From NCBI RefSeq assembly GCF_009455685.1, contig NZ_QPES01000001.1, forward strand, positions 2,914,001 through 2,978,000: DNA of 64,000 nucleotides, written 5' to 3'. The stretch comes from Paraburkholderia hayleyella (GTDB lineage: Bacteria; Pseudomonadota; Gammaproteobacteria; Burkholderiales; Burkholderiaceae). The notes under the pieces are model-generated. The model was not told the origin of the DNA. It did no database searches and worked only from the letters and a program-made list of their open reading frames with translations. The first letter of the stretch is position 1. The number at the start of each line of letters is the position of its first letter. This document shows, in pieces, positions 16,605 to 25,738 of the stretch. Position numbers and translations under genes: made by a program.

Positions 16605-17281
16605 GCCCCCCACCGCTGACCGTTACCGCACCGTCTTCGTCTCCTCCGTTTCGCTATATCTCGATTGAAGGGCCAATTGGTGTCGGCAAGACCTCGCTGG
16701 CGCAGCGGCTGGCCGAACGCTGGTCGATGCGTACCGTGTTCGAGCGCCCGGAAGACAATCCGTTTCTTGAGCGCTTTTACCGCGATACCGCGCGCTACGC
16801 GCTGCCGGTGCAATTGCATTTCGCCCTGCAGCGAGCGCAGCAGGTGCAAGACATCGCTGCGGCCTGCGTCGCGGACAAGCCGTTGATCACCGATTTCATG
16901 ACGCAAAAAAACGGCCTCTTCGCCCGTCTGACGCTCACCGAAGACGAATGGCAGCTGTACCGCACGCTCGCCACCCGCATCGAGACCCCAGCGCCAGCAC
17001 CTGATCTGGTGGTGTATCTGCAGGCAAGTCCCGAGGTACTGTTCGCGCGCATCCAGAAGCGCGCACGGGCGCTGGAACTGCAAATCACGGATGCCTACCT
17101 GCGCGCCCTGTGCGAGGCGTACAACACGTTTTTCTATCACTACGATCACACCCCCGTTTTGACGGTCAATGCCGAACATCTGAATCCGCTCGAATCCGAC
17201 ACCGACCTGGCACTGCTCGCCGAGCGCATAGAAACCATGCGCGGGCGCAAGGAGTTCTTCGTCAAGGGTACGTCGCTGTAA
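16601..17281 (+). CDS. Deoxynucleoside kinase family protein
   Basis: 226 residues from the ATG that overlaps the folK stop. The P-loop EGPIGVGKTSLA is at about residues 23-34. ERPEDNPFLERFY matches the substrate-gating segment of the deoxyadenosine/deoxyguanosine kinase family, followed by the catalytic region ITDFMTQKN and an Arg-rich lid KRARALE. These enzymes phosphorylate deoxynucleosides with ATP for salvage. Specificity cannot be inferred. The folK-dNK-panB order is conserved in Burkholderiaceae. Confidence 0.88.
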   Translation: MSPPPLTVTAPSSSPPFRYISIEGPIGVGKTSLAQRLAERWSMRTVFERPEDNPFLERFYRDTARYALPVQLHFALQRAQQVQDIAAACVADKPLITDFMTQKNGLFARLTLTEDEWQLYRTLATRIETPAPAPDLVVYLQASPEVLFARIQKRARALELQITDAYLRALCEAYNTFFYHYDHTPVLTVNAEHLNPLESDTDLALLAERIETMRGRKEFFVKGTSL

Positions 17282-17349
17282 TTGATGGGCTCACGCAGGT
17301 GAGCACTCGCACCCCGCATCCCGCTTTTTCTCTTTCCACGGATTGATTC

Positions 17350-18165
17350 ATGAGTTACTTGCAGGACACCAGCCGCCATGCCGTTACCGTGCCGAAGCTC
17401 CAGGTAATGCACGACGCAGGCGAAAAAATTGCCATGCTCACCTGTTACGACGCCAGTTTCGCCGGGCTGCTCGATCGCGCGGCGGTTGACGTTTTGCTGA
17501 TCGGCGATTCGCTGGGCAATGTGTTGCAAGGCCACAGCACGACGCTACCGGTCTCGCTAGCCGATGTGGCCTATCACACGGCCTGTGTCGCACGCGCCAG
17601 GCCCGCCGCGCTAATCGTCGCGGACATGCCATTCGGCACCTTTGGCACGCCCGCCGAGGCCTTTGCCAACGCCGTTGAACTGATGCGTGCGGGCGCGCAG
17701 ATGGTGAAGCTCGAAGGCGGTGAATGGCTGGCGGATACGGTGCGCTTTCTCGTCGAGCGGGCGGTGCCAGTGTGTGCGCACATTGGGCTCACACCCCAAT
17801 CGGTGCATGCGTTTGGCGGCTTCAAGGTGCAAGGCAAGACCGAAACCGGCGCGGCCCAGTTGCTGCGCGATGCGCTCGCGCTGGAAACGGCGGGGGCGCA
17901 ACTGGTGGTGATCGAAGCCATCCCGACGCTGCTCGCTGCCGAACTCACGCAGCAGTTGCGCATCCCGACTATCGGCATTGGCGCAGGCATCAACTGCTCA
18001 GGCCAGGTGCTGGTGCTGCACGACATGCTGGGCATTTATCCGGGCAAGCGGCCACGCTTCGTGAAAGACTTCATGCAGGGACGTGCCGATATTTTTGCCG
18101 CGATCGAGGCTTACGTGCGTGAAGTCAAGGAAGGCGTTTTTCCCGGCCCCGAACATACGTTTTAA
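17350..18165 (+). CDS. panB: 3-methyl-2-oxobutanoate hydroxymethyltransferase
   Basis: 271 residues. The TIM-barrel enzyme shows MLTCYDASFAGLLDRAAVDVLLIGDSLGNVLQGH, ADMPFGTF, MVKLEGG, and GIGAGINCSGQVLVLHDMLG with the metal-binding Asp and Glu residues of the family. It makes ketopantoate from 2-oxoisovalerate and methylene-tetrahydrofolate, the first committed step of pantothenate synthesis, which ties it to the folate gene upstream. Length is normal. It is separated from the deoxynucleoside kinase gene by 68 bases without a clear terminator. Confidence 0.96.
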   Translation: MSYLQDTSRHAVTVPKLQVMHDAGEKIAMLTCYDASFAGLLDRAAVDVLLIGDSLGNVLQGHSTTLPVSLADVAYHTACVARARPAALIVADMPFGTFGTPAEAFANAVELMRAGAQMVKLEGGEWLADTVRFLVERAVPVCAHIGLTPQSVHAFGGFKVQGKTETGAAQLLRDALALETAGAQLVVIEAIPTLLAAELTQQLRIPTIGIGAGINCSGQVLVLHDMLGIYPGKRPRFVKDFMQGRADIFAAIEAYVREVKEGVFPGPEHTF

Positions 18166-18304
18166 GCATCTGAACCCGTATGGGAAGTATGGGAATGGTG
18201 ATGACGTTCGGCCCGCGCGTTAGCCGTTTTGATCTGTCTGCGCGCGTGCCTGTCGGGAACCGGAACACGTCATGATCAAAAATGGCGGGGTTGTCGCCAA
18301 AAAT

Positions 18305-20217
18305 CTATGAATGGGCGAAACCGGATTCATTTGATCGATCATGAGAGACGTCCAGACATGCCGGCAACGCACCCCGTAATGCGTTGCACAGCATCAGCGC
18401 CTCGGCATGCAACACATCGTCACGCGTCAGTACACGCTCCCGCGCATCCAGCGTTGCATCTTCCAGCAAGACACCGCGCATCACACCCGGCAATACGCCC
18501 GATGCAAGCGGCGGCGTCCACCAGCGGCCCCCCTGTTGCACGAAGACATTCGAGCGCCCACCTTCAGTCAGTTCGCCGCGTTCATTGAAAAACAGCATGT
18601 CGAAGGCGCCGTGTGTTTCGGCCATGCGCCAGGCGTCATCGTAGGCGGCTCGGCGCGTCGTCTTGTGCCGCAACAACGCATCGGCGGCCTGCATGGACGC
18701 AAAGCCATGATCCGGAGCGAACAGCACACCCACGGTGAGCTCCGCCAACGGCACGAGCGGTGCGGCCACACATTCAGGCGCCCCGTGCCGGCCCAGCGCC
18801 AACCGCACACGATGCGGCGTGCGCTCCGGCAAGCGGGCAAGCGTAGCGTCCAGACACGCTCGCACCTGAGCCTCATCGAAGGGAAAATTCAGCCATGCCG
18901 CACTGCCCGCCAGACGCGCGAGATGGCGTGCCTCATGCCGCACGCCCGCTTCGCGGGTCGCGTACATCGTCTCGAATAGCGCCAAACCTGGGTCGGCATC
19001 CGTCAGAAAAGAAGCCTTCAATTGACACTCCTGGTATTCGTCGGCGGCGATGCTATCGAGCACGATGCCCGCCCCCACGCCCATGGTTCCAGGGCGCAGA
19101 CCATTGGACGCAGGCGCGCCCAGCGCCAAGGTGCGAATGGCGACCGACAGGCAAAAGTCCCCGCACGCGGCCCCCCGGATGCGCCCGATGGCGCGTCGAG
19201 CCAGCCGAGCGTACCGGTGTAGAGCCCGCGCGGTGTCGTTTCCAGCGCGTCGATCAGTTGCAGGGTGCGATGCTTCGGCGCGCCGGTAATCGAGCCACAC
19301 GGAAAAAGCGCGCGTAACACCGCGGCAAAAGAAGCCGTGGCGCGCAAGGTCGCTTCGACCGTCGAAGTCATCTGCCACACCGAGGCATAAGCCTCTATCG
19401 AAAACAGCTCAGCCACTTTCACCGATCCGGTCTCGGCGACGCGCGCCAGGTCATTACGCAACAAGTCGACGATCATCACGTTTTCGGCGCGATTTTTGGG
19501 GTCGTGCGCCAGAAAATCGGCGGCACGCTGGTCCGCTAGCGGCTCAGATGAACGCGGCGCGGTACCTTTCATCGGGCGCGCCCGTATCGTGGCCGCGTGT
19601 TTCTCGATGAACAGTTCGGGCGAACACGACAGCACCCATTGATCGCCCGGCAGTGCAACCAGCGCGCCATAACGCACCGGCTGCCGCGCCCGCAGACGCC
19701 GGTACAGCGCGCAAGGCGTGCCAAACACGTCGAACGCGAGGCGGAAGGTGTAATTCACCTGATACGAATCGCCCGCACTCAAAGCCGCGTGGATCGAGTG
19801 AATCGCCGCGTCAAATTGCGTGGGCGTCACGCTGGCACGCAGCCCGGCAATGCCCGCCACCGAAGGTGTCAGCGTGACGCCATCGCGCTGCGCCAGCCAG
19901 GCATCGACAGCCTCCCGCCCTAACCTGTCACAGCGTTCAAACAATAAAAAACGCAGCGTGGCATTCCCACGCTGCGTTAATTGAAGCTGACGGCCCCATT
20001 CATAATCGGCCAGCACCACGGCGTGCAAGCCACGGCGGGTATCGGCAAGGAGCGCCTCGCACACAGCGTCGAGTTGCACCCCATCAGCGCACACCCGCTC
20101 ATGCACAAACCCCGTGTACAGACGGCTCAATGGCTGCGTTGCGCTCGCCTCGCAATCATCGAGCAACGCGAATACCGTATCTGCATCCGCATCCGCGCCA
20201 CGCTCATCCACCGTCAT
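18305..20217 (-). pseudogene. pabB: Fused aminodeoxychorismate synthase I / 4-amino-4-deoxychorismate lyase, broken by one frameshift
   Basis: The first part (from the ATG at 20217) is a chorismate-binding enzyme: CSPELFIEK, RPMKGTAPR, DLLRNDLARV, ASVWQMTSTVEA and LFPCGSITGAPKHRT. After GLYTGTLGWLD the frame stops making sense. The missing end (GDFCLSVAIRTL, MGVGAGIVLDS) and a class IV aminotransferase lyase domain (EGGRSNVFVQ, SGVLPGVMRGVLL) continue in another frame to the stop at 18305. One extra G in the six-G run (C6 at 19171-19176 on the plus strand) would restore a 637-residue PabB-PabC fusion, the usual size in this group. The fusion makes p-aminobenzoate for folate. As given, only the first domain, truncated at its end, would be made. 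A sequencing undercall is the simplest reading; real decay or slippage remains possible. Confidence 0.8.
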
Positions 20218-20242
20218 CCATTCCGCCTGCTTCGCCTACCGG

Positions 20243-21379
20243 TTAATCGAAAAAACTCTTCACCCGGTCGAACCAACCCTTGCTTTGCGGACTATGGCGC
20301 GCACCGCCTTCCGTCAGCGATTTTTCGAATTGCTTGAGCAAATCGCGCTGGGTCTCGGTGAGTTTGACGGGCGTTTCGACCTGCACATGAACATACAGAT
20401 CGCCTGCGATGCTCGAACGCAAGCCCTTGATACCCTTGCCCCGCAAACGGAACGTCTTGCCCGACTGGGTGCCTTCCGGCACCACGAAACTGGCGCGGCC
20501 AGCCAGCGTCGGCACGTCGATTTCGCCACCCAACGCGGCCGTGGTGAAGGGGATCGGCATCTGGCAATGCAAATCGTCGCCGTCACGCTCGAACACCGAA
20601 TGCGCCTTGATATGAATTTCGACATAGAGGTCACCCGACGGGCCGCCATTGAGTCCCGGCTCGCCATTGCCTGCAGAGCGGATGCGCATGCCGTCGTCGA
20701 TACCCGCCGGGATTTTGACTTCCAGCGTTTTGGTCTCTTTCACCTTGCCCGCGCCATGGCAGTTCGGGCACGGCTCGGGAATATAGCTGCCCGTGCCATG
20801 GCATTTGGGACAGGTCTGCTGAATGCTGAAAAAGCCCTGCGACATGCGCACCGCGCCTGCGCCATTACACGTCGGACAGGTTTCCGCCTTGGTGCCCGCC
20901 TTGGCGCCCGAGCCATGGCAAATCTCGCACGAGACCCAGCCCGGCACGCGAATTTGCGTGTCATAGCCATGCGCAGCCTGCTCCAGCGTGATTTCCATGC
21001 TGTAGCGCAAATCCGCGCCGCGATACACCTGCGGACCGCTACGGCCACCGCGCGCGCCACCGCCGGCCGCCTGACCGAAAATATCGCCGAAAATATCGCC
21101 GAAAGCATCGGCAAAGCCGCCAAAACCTTGCCCGCCCGCACCCGCCATGTTGGGATCCACGCCCGCATGACCGTACTGGTCATACGCCGCGCGCTTTTGC
21201 CCATCCGAGAGCATTTCGTAGGCTTCTTTCGCCTCTTTGAAATGCTCTTCCGCATCCTTGTTGTCCGGATTACGGTCGGGGTGGTACTTCATCGCAAGCT
21301 TGCGATAAGCCTTCTTGATCTCGTCGTCGCTCGCGTTCTTTGCAACGCCCAGAACTTCGTAGTAATCCCGTTTCGCCAT
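20243..21379 (-). CDS. dnaJ: Chaperone DnaJ
   Basis: 378 residues, class A J-protein. The J domain has HPDRNPDNKDAEE (HPD about residues 33-35), followed by a Gly-rich linker (AGAGGQGFGGFADAFGD). Four zinc-binding CxxCxGxG repeats follow (CEICHGSGAKAG, CPTCNGAGAV, CPKCHGTGSY, CPNCHGAGKV), then a C-terminal substrate-binding region. DnaJ delivers unfolded proteins to DnaK and stimulates its ATPase. It lies downstream of dnaK in the same direction across a 215-nt spacer with a branched hairpin, which could lower dnaJ relative to dnaK. Confidence 0.98.
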   Translation of the reverse strand: MAKRDYYEVLGVAKNASDDEIKKAYRKLAMKYHPDRNPDNKDAEEHFKEAKEAYEMLSDGQKRAAYDQYGHAGVDPNMAGAGGQGFGGFADAFGDIFGDIFGQAAGGGARGGRSGPQVYRGADLRYSMEITLEQAAHGYDTQIRVPGWVSCEICHGSGAKAGTKAETCPTCNGAGAVRMSQGFFSIQQTCPKCHGTGSYIPEPCPNCHGAGKVKETKTLEVKIPAGIDDGMRIRSAGNGEPGLNGGPSGDLYVEIHIKAHSVFERDGDDLHCQMPIPFTTAALGGEIDVPTLAGRASFVVPEGTQSGKTFRLRGKGIKGLRSSIAGDLYVHVQVETPVKLTETQRDLLKQFEKSLTEGGARHSPQSKGWFDRVKSFFD

Positions 21380-21540
21380 ATCGGTTCAACGCCACCGCGC
21401 GATAGCACGGCGGCTCCTCTTGAATGCTGGTGATGGAGTCTTGCGACCCGCCTAGTCATAAAACAAACAGGCCCGGAGAACCCGAAGGGCTCGCCAGGCG
21501 TGTCAACCGCTCATCCATCCAGCTGGATGACAGAGCATCT

Positions 21541-21594
21541 AGCCAGACCGCGCACAAGACTGTGCGCGGCTTTGCAATGAAACTGCATCTGGCT
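21541..21594 (-). terminator. Branched hairpin between dnaK and dnaJ
   Basis: Immediately after the dnaK stop, AGCCAGA (21541-21547) can pair with TCTGGCT (21588-21594), enclosing a strong 9-bp stem CCGCGCACA/TGTGCGCGG (21548-21556 with 21561-21569). There is no T tract, so partial termination or RNA processing between the two chaperone genes is more likely than a full stop. Confidence 0.4.
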
Positions 21595-23541
21595 TTAGTC
21601 TTTCTTTACTTCCTTGAAGTCGGCATCGACCACATCGTCCTGCGCCTGGCCCGCGCCACCGGCTGAAGCGCTACCGGCGGCACTGGCTGCACCCGCGGCA
21701 CCCTGGGCGGCCTGCATGTCGGCATACATCTTTTCGCCCATCTTTTGCGATGCCGTGGCCAAGGTTTCGATTTTGGCTTCGATTTCAGCCTTGTCGCCCG
21801 ACCCGCTCTTCAGCACTTCTTCGAGGTCTTTCAACGCCGCTTCGATTTTTTCCTTCTCGCCTGCTTCGAGCTTGTCGCCGTATTCGGCCAACGCCTTCTT
21901 CGTGCTGTGAACCAGGGCATCGCCCTGATTACGGGAATCCGCCAGTTCACGCAGCTTGCGATCTTCTTCGGCGTTAGCCTCGGCGTCTTTCACCATCTGC
22001 TCGATCTCGGCTTCTGACAGACCGGAGTTCGCCTTGATCGTGATGCGGTTTTCCTTGCCCGTGGCCTTGTCTTTCGCGCCCACATGCAAAATGCCATTGG
22101 CGTCGATATCGAAGGTCACTTCAATTTGCGGCGTACCGCGCGGTGCTGGCGGAATACCTTCAAGGTTGAACTCGCCGAGCAGCTTGTTGCGTGCCGCCAT
22201 TTCGCGTTCACCCTGATACACCTTGATCGTGACCGCACCCTGGTTATCGTCCGCAGTCGAATACACCTGAGCGTGCTTGGTCGGGATGGTCGTGTTCTTG
22301 GTGATCATCTTGGTCATCACGCCACCAAGCGTTTCGATCCCCAATGACAACGGCGTCACGTCGAGCAGCAACACGTCCTTGCGGTCGCCCGACAGCACCT
22401 GGCCCTGAATGGCCGCGCCCACTGCCACCGCTTCGTCCGGATTCACGTCACGGCGCGGATCCTTGCCGAAGAACTCCTTCACCTTTTCCAGCACCTTCGG
22501 CATCCGCGTCATGCCACCGACCAGGATCACGTCGTCGATCTCGCTGACCTTGACGCCTGCATCGGTAATGGCCGTGCGGCATGGCTCAATGGTGCGGTTG
22601 ATCAAGTCTTCCACCAGCGCTTCCAGCTTGGCGCGTGTGATCTTCAGGTTCAAGTGCTTCGGACCCGATGCATCCGCCGTGATGTACGGCAAGTTGATTT
22701 CGGTCTGCTGGCCCGATGAGAGCTCGATCTTGGCTTTTTCCGCCGATTCTTTCAGACGTTGCAGTGCAAGCACGTCCTTCGACAAATCCACGCCCTGCTC
22801 TTTCTTGAATTCGCCAATGATGTAATCAATGATGCGCTGGTCGAAATCTTCGCCACCCAGGAACGTATCGCCATTGGTGGACAGCACCTCAAACTGCATT
22901 TCGCCATCGACATCGGCGATTTCGATGATCGAGACGTCGAACGTGCCACCGCCCAGGTCATACACCGCAATCTTGCGATCGCCCTTTTCAACCTTGTCGA
23001 GACCGAACGCGAGTGCCGCGGCGGTCGGCTCGTTGATGATGCGCTTGACTTCCAGGCCCGCGATACGACCTGCGTCCTTGGTGGCCTGGCGCTGGCTGTC
23101 GTTGAAGTACGCAGGAACCGTAATCACGGCTTCGGTGACCGGCTCGCCGAGGTAATCTTCAGCGGTTTTCTTCATTTTGCGCAGCACTTCCGCCGAGATT
23201 TGCGGTGGCGCCAGCTTTTGCTCACGAACATCAACCCATGCGTCGCCGTTATCCGCCTTGATAATTTTGTAAGGCATCAGGCCGATGTCTTTTTGCACTT
23301 CTTTTTCTTCAAAACGACGGCCGATCAAACGCTTGATCGCAAACAGCGTGTTTTTTGGATTGGTCACGGACTGACGCTTGGCCGGCGCGCCAACGAGAAT
23401 TTCGTTGTCGTCCATATAAGCAATAACCGAAGGCGTCGTGCGAGCGCCTTCGAGATTCTCAATAACCTTGACCTGATTGCCTTCCATGATGGCAACGCAC
23501 GAGTTTGTGGTGCCAAGGTCAATACCGATGATTTTGCCCAT
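21595..23541 (-). CDS. dnaK: Chaperone DnaK (Hsp70)
   Basis: 648 residues. The N-terminal ATPase domain begins GKIIGIDLGTTNSCVA with its phosphate loop, followed by VITVPAYFNDSQRQATKDAGRIAGL and DLGGGTFDVSI. The linker VLLLDVTPLSLGIETLGG leads into the substrate-binding domain. A helical lid and a Gly/Ala/Ser-rich tail end in EVKKD, the expected type of C-terminus. DnaK refolds proteins together with DnaJ and the exchange factor GrpE, encoded upstream. ATG at 23541 with GGAGA eight bases upstream. A sigma-32-like -35 box lies about 120 bases upstream. Confidence 0.99.
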   Translation of the reverse strand: MGKIIGIDLGTTNSCVAIMEGNQVKVIENLEGARTTPSVIAYMDDNEILVGAPAKRQSVTNPKNTLFAIKRLIGRRFEEKEVQKDIGLMPYKIIKADNGDAWVDVREQKLAPPQISAEVLRKMKKTAEDYLGEPVTEAVITVPAYFNDSQRQATKDAGRIAGLEVKRIINEPTAAALAFGLDKVEKGDRKIAVYDLGGGTFDVSIIEIADVDGEMQFEVLSTNGDTFLGGEDFDQRIIDYIIGEFKKEQGVDLSKDVLALQRLKESAEKAKIELSSGQQTEINLPYITADASGPKHLNLKITRAKLEALVEDLINRTIEPCRTAITDAGVKVSEIDDVILVGGMTRMPKVLEKVKEFFGKDPRRDVNPDEAVAVGAAIQGQVLSGDRKDVLLLDVTPLSLGIETLGGVMTKMITKNTTIPTKHAQVYSTADDNQGAVTIKVYQGEREMAARNKLLGEFNLEGIPPAPRGTPQIEVTFDIDANGILHVGAKDKATGKENRITIKANSGLSEAEIEQMVKDAEANAEEDRKLRELADSRNQGDALVHSTKKALAEYGDKLEAGEKEKIEAALKDLEEVLKSGSGDKAEIEAKIETLATASQKMGEKMYADMQAAQGAAGAASAAGSASAGGAGQAQDDVVDADFKEVKKD

Positions 23542-23638
23542 TTATAAATCTCCTGAATTTGATCACTGCCGGAACTGCCTTGCGTCACCCTCACAATGAG
23601 TGGCAAAACATTCCGTCTTCAATTTTTACCTGCACTCA

Positions 23639-23666
23639 ACATAAGTGCGTTCATGTCGTTTTCAAG
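23639..23666 (-). promoter_or_regulatory. Possible sigma-32 promoter upstream of dnaK
   Basis: The consensus heat-shock -35 CTTGAA (reverse strand, 23666-23661) is followed by a poor -10 match (ACTTATG region) after 13-14 bases. It is located upstream of dnaK and resembles the better site ahead of grpE, which is the main reason for listing it. Confidence 0.35.
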
Positions 23667-23689
23667 GCTTTTTGAAACACTTGTCGCAA

Positions 23690-24118
23690 TTATTTATGCC
23701 CGGCATTAATTTTTCCCCGAGCCGCGGCGACCGCCGCTTCGAACTGCGCCAGCCCGTGCCAACCCGTCGCCCGGCCCAACCGTCGGCCGCGATGAAAGAA
23801 AAACCAGGTAGGCACGCCATGCAGCATGAAGCGCCGGCTCAAATCGCGGTGCTCATACACATTGCTGTGAAACCATTTGAGCCCTAGCGCCCGGATAGCC
23901 TCGGGTTGCGCCAGCATCGCCTTCTTGGCGATCTCGCAGTTGAAACAGTCGAGACCCCAGAAAAACACGACCGCGAGCTCCTCGCCTGCGGCTTCGAGCG
24001 CGGAATCAAACGTTTGCGCTGTCAGCTCCTGCATGCCGAACGCGGCGAACGCCGTAGCGTCAACGGGGACAGGGGCAGAAGCAGGGGCGGGAGCGGGAGC
24101 GGGAGCGGAAATAGCCAT
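23690..24118 (-). CDS. Thioredoxin-fold protein encoded between grpE and dnaK
   Basis: 142 residues from the ATG at 24118. After an Ala-Pro repeat (APAPAPAPASAP) the protein has a thioredoxin fold with the active-site segment FFWGLDCFNCEIA, that is a CxxC (C-F-N-C) in place of CGPC, and the cis-proline loop HGVPTWFFFHRG. A redox or thiol-transfer role in the cytoplasm is likely: there is no signal peptide. Its position 19 bases after grpE and before dnaK suggests heat-shock cotranscription and perhaps a role with the chaperones, but the partner is unknown. The Ala-Pro stretch is encoded by four tandem copies of a 6-bp unit and may vary in length. Confidence 0.75.
   Translation of the reverse strand: MAISAPAPAPAPASAPVPVDATAFAAFGMQELTAQTFDSALEAAGEELAVVFFWGLDCFNCEIAKKAMLAQPEAIRALGLKWFHSNVYEHRDLSRRFMLHGVPTWFFFHRGRRLGRATGWHGLAQFEAAVAAARGKINAGHK
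24087..24110 (-). repeat. Four tandem 6-bp units encoding Ala-Pro repeats
   Basis: GCGGGA occurs three times in a row, followed by GCGGAA, on the plus strand. On the coding strand they give alternating Pro and Ala codons at the N-terminus of the thioredoxin-like protein, so slippage would change length in frame. Confidence 0.7.
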
Positions 24119-24137
24119 GGCGACGGGAAACGCCGCC

Positions 24138-24701
24138 TTACTTCGGCTGTGCCACGGTAACGAGCGCCGGGCGCAAAACGCGGTCAGCAATCACGTAACC
24201 CTTTTGCAGCACGGAAACGACTGTATTGGGTTCCTGCTCGGCGGGCACCATCGAAATGGCCTGATGACGATGCGGATCGAATTTCTCGCCCACGGGGTTG
24301 AGCGCAACGACACGGCCTTTTTCAAGTGCACCGATCAACTGGCGCAATGTCAGCTCGACGCCTTCACGTACTTTTTCCAGATCGTCTGACGAATGCGCAA
24401 CGGCAGCCTCAAGGCTGTCGATCACCGGCAACAAATGCTCAGCGAAGCTCTCGATAGCAAACTTGTGTGCCTTGGTGATGTCTTCCTGGGCGCGGCGCCT
24501 CGCATTGTCGGTTTCAGCCTTGGCGCGCAGGAAACCTTCTTGCAGTTCGGCAATTTTTGCCTGCGCCTCGGCCAATGAAGCCTCGATCGAAACGTCTTCC
24601 TGAGTGGCGCTGCCGGTAGCGCCAGCAGCGCTGGTTTCGGGAGAGCGTTCGGCAGGGGGGGTGACATGCTGGCTTGAGGGATTCTCTTGCTTGTTTTCCA
24701 T
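24138..24701 (-). CDS. grpE: Nucleotide exchange factor GrpE
   Basis: 187 residues from the ATG at 24701 (MENKQENP). A disordered N-terminus of about 45 residues precedes a long helix (ASLAEAQAKIAELQEGFLRAKAE, then ETDNARRRAQEDI) that forms the dimeric coiled coil. The C-terminal beta domain includes GVELTLRQL, VGEKFDPHRHQAI and VLQKGYVIADRVLRPALVTVA, the GrpE signature. GrpE releases ADP from DnaK and acts as a thermosensor. It leads the grpE-trx-dnaK-dnaJ heat-shock cluster. Confidence 0.97.
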   Translation of the reverse strand: MENKQENPSSQHVTPPAERSPETSAAGATGSATQEDVSIEASLAEAQAKIAELQEGFLRAKAETDNARRRAQEDITKAHKFAIESFAEHLLPVIDSLEAAVAHSSDDLEKVREGVELTLRQLIGALEKGRVVALNPVGEKFDPHRHQAISMVPAEQEPNTVVSVLQKGYVIADRVLRPALVTVAQPK

Positions 24702-25101
24702 ATTGTCGCAATCGTTAGAAAAGTGAAAGCAAAGGGCGGCGGCACGAAAAGTGCGCAAACCGGACGGGATCTTGTAACCAATACCGCACAATCATTAATG
24801 ACGAGCTATGAGGGCAAATAGTGCTTAAAACGACGAATTCAAGATTTACTGCCAATTTTTTCGCCCGTTGCAGTACAAGGCACACGTGCAGCGAAAGCCC
24901 GGCGCTGCAACGGAAAATGTCCGGTGAACGCCAGGATCACAACCCAGGTCAAGCCGCGTGCAAATTCAGATTGAGCCCATCGCACGGCTCACCTAAACTT
25001 AACCAGCATTCAGCACAATCAAGTCTGGCATCATCCCCATTCCGCCTTAAGCCTTAATTAGGCAGACTCCGAAGTAAGCCTCGAATCCTCAGGAAAGCGC
25101 C
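24702..25101. other. 400-nt intergenic region upstream of grpE
   Basis: Apart from the sigma-32-like promoter at 24815-24843, this stretch holds a 9-bp stem (24865-24873 with 24905-24913, loop of 31) and the start region of the small frame at 25102. No coding frame of convincing composition, CIRCE element or tRNA is seen. Confidence 0.4.
24815..24843 (-). promoter_or_regulatory. Sigma-32-type heat-shock promoter of grpE
   Basis: On the reverse strand CTTGAA (24843-24838) is followed after 14 bases by CACTATTTG. Compared with the sigma-32 consensus CTTGAA-N13-15-CCCCATTTA, the -35 box is perfect and six of nine -10 positions agree. It would give a 5' untranslated region of roughly 105 nt. Confidence 0.55.
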
Positions 25102-25263
25102 ATGAAACTGACCTTTGCCATCTCGCTGGTCGCCCTGGTGCTCGTTGCGGGGACAACGACCATTTGCCTGTCCGGTGCGGTCAGCGAAACCACGACCGAA
25201 TACGGCAGCGCCCTCGCCGCCATGAAGCCCCTGTTCAGCGCTCATCCGCAAGTTTGTCGATAG
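25102..25263 (+). CDS. Candidate 53-residue exported or membrane peptide
   Basis: An ATG with AGGAAA nine bases upstream opens 53 codons. The N-terminus is a good signal-like or membrane segment (MKLTFAISLVALVLVAG, then TTTICLSGAV), followed by a short polar part ending VCR. The frame stops inside the 3' end of the convergent hslR gene, overlapping it by 29 bp. No family is recognised. The ribosome binding site and hydrophobic start support a real gene, while the overlap and lack of known relatives argue for caution. Confidence 0.35.
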   Translation: MKLTFAISLVALVLVAGTTTICLSGAVSETTTEYGSALAAMKPLFSAHPQVCR

Positions 25264-25642
25264 TGCGCCGGTCACGTTTGGTGGGACGTCCTTGCAGTGT
25301 CGCCGCAGGCTCACGGAAGGTCTTGCGCCGCTCCAGTTCGTGCTGCCGCTGCGCCTGGCTTGCCGCGGTTTCGGCATAAAGCGTTTGCGCGACACACGCG
25401 GGGCCGCGCACGTTGCAGATGCCCTGAACCGTCACCTGGCGCGCTATCCGGTCAATTTCGATTTCGAGCAAATCGCCCACTCGCACCTCGCGCGCCGGTT
25501 TGACGGGCGCGCCGTCAAGCCGGACCCGGCCTTTTGCGACAGCGTCGGCAGCCAGCGAGCGGGTTTTAAAAAAACGCGCGGCCCAAAGCCATTTGTCAAT
25601 GCGCAAACGTGCGTCCGGTTCGGCCGAAATGGGGAAATTCAT
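25235..25642 (-). CDS. hslR: S4-domain RNA-binding heat-shock protein Hsp15
   Basis: 135 residues from the ATG at 25642. The S4 domain spans about residues 12-75 (RLRIDKWLWAARFFKTRSLA, then DAVAKGRVRLDG and VGDLLEIE). A basic Gln/Arg-rich tail (QRQHELERRKTFREP, RPTKRDRRTIDKL) matches Hsp15, which binds stalled 50S subunits carrying peptidyl-tRNA and frees them after heat damage. Proximity to the grpE-dnaK cluster fits a heat-shock role. Upstream extension of the frame has no family similarity. Confidence 0.9.
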   Translation of the reverse strand: MNFPISAEPDARLRIDKWLWAARFFKTRSLAADAVAKGRVRLDGAPVKPAREVRVGDLLEIEIDRIARQVTVQGICNVRGPACVAQTLYAETAASQAQRQHELERRKTFREPAATLQGRPTKRDRRTIDKLADER

Positions 25643-25738
25643 GGCGAGATCAAAAATGACATGGGTGTCAGATGCAACATCAAATGCGGCGTGAAGTGTG
25701 TCATTGGAATACACGCGGAATACCCGCGAAATACACGA

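Noticed and set aside
20114..21433. A 439-codon open frame on the plus strand opposite dnaJ
   Set aside because: Composition is that of an antisense shadow, with repeated Arg, Ala and His; dnaJ is unambiguous on the other strand.
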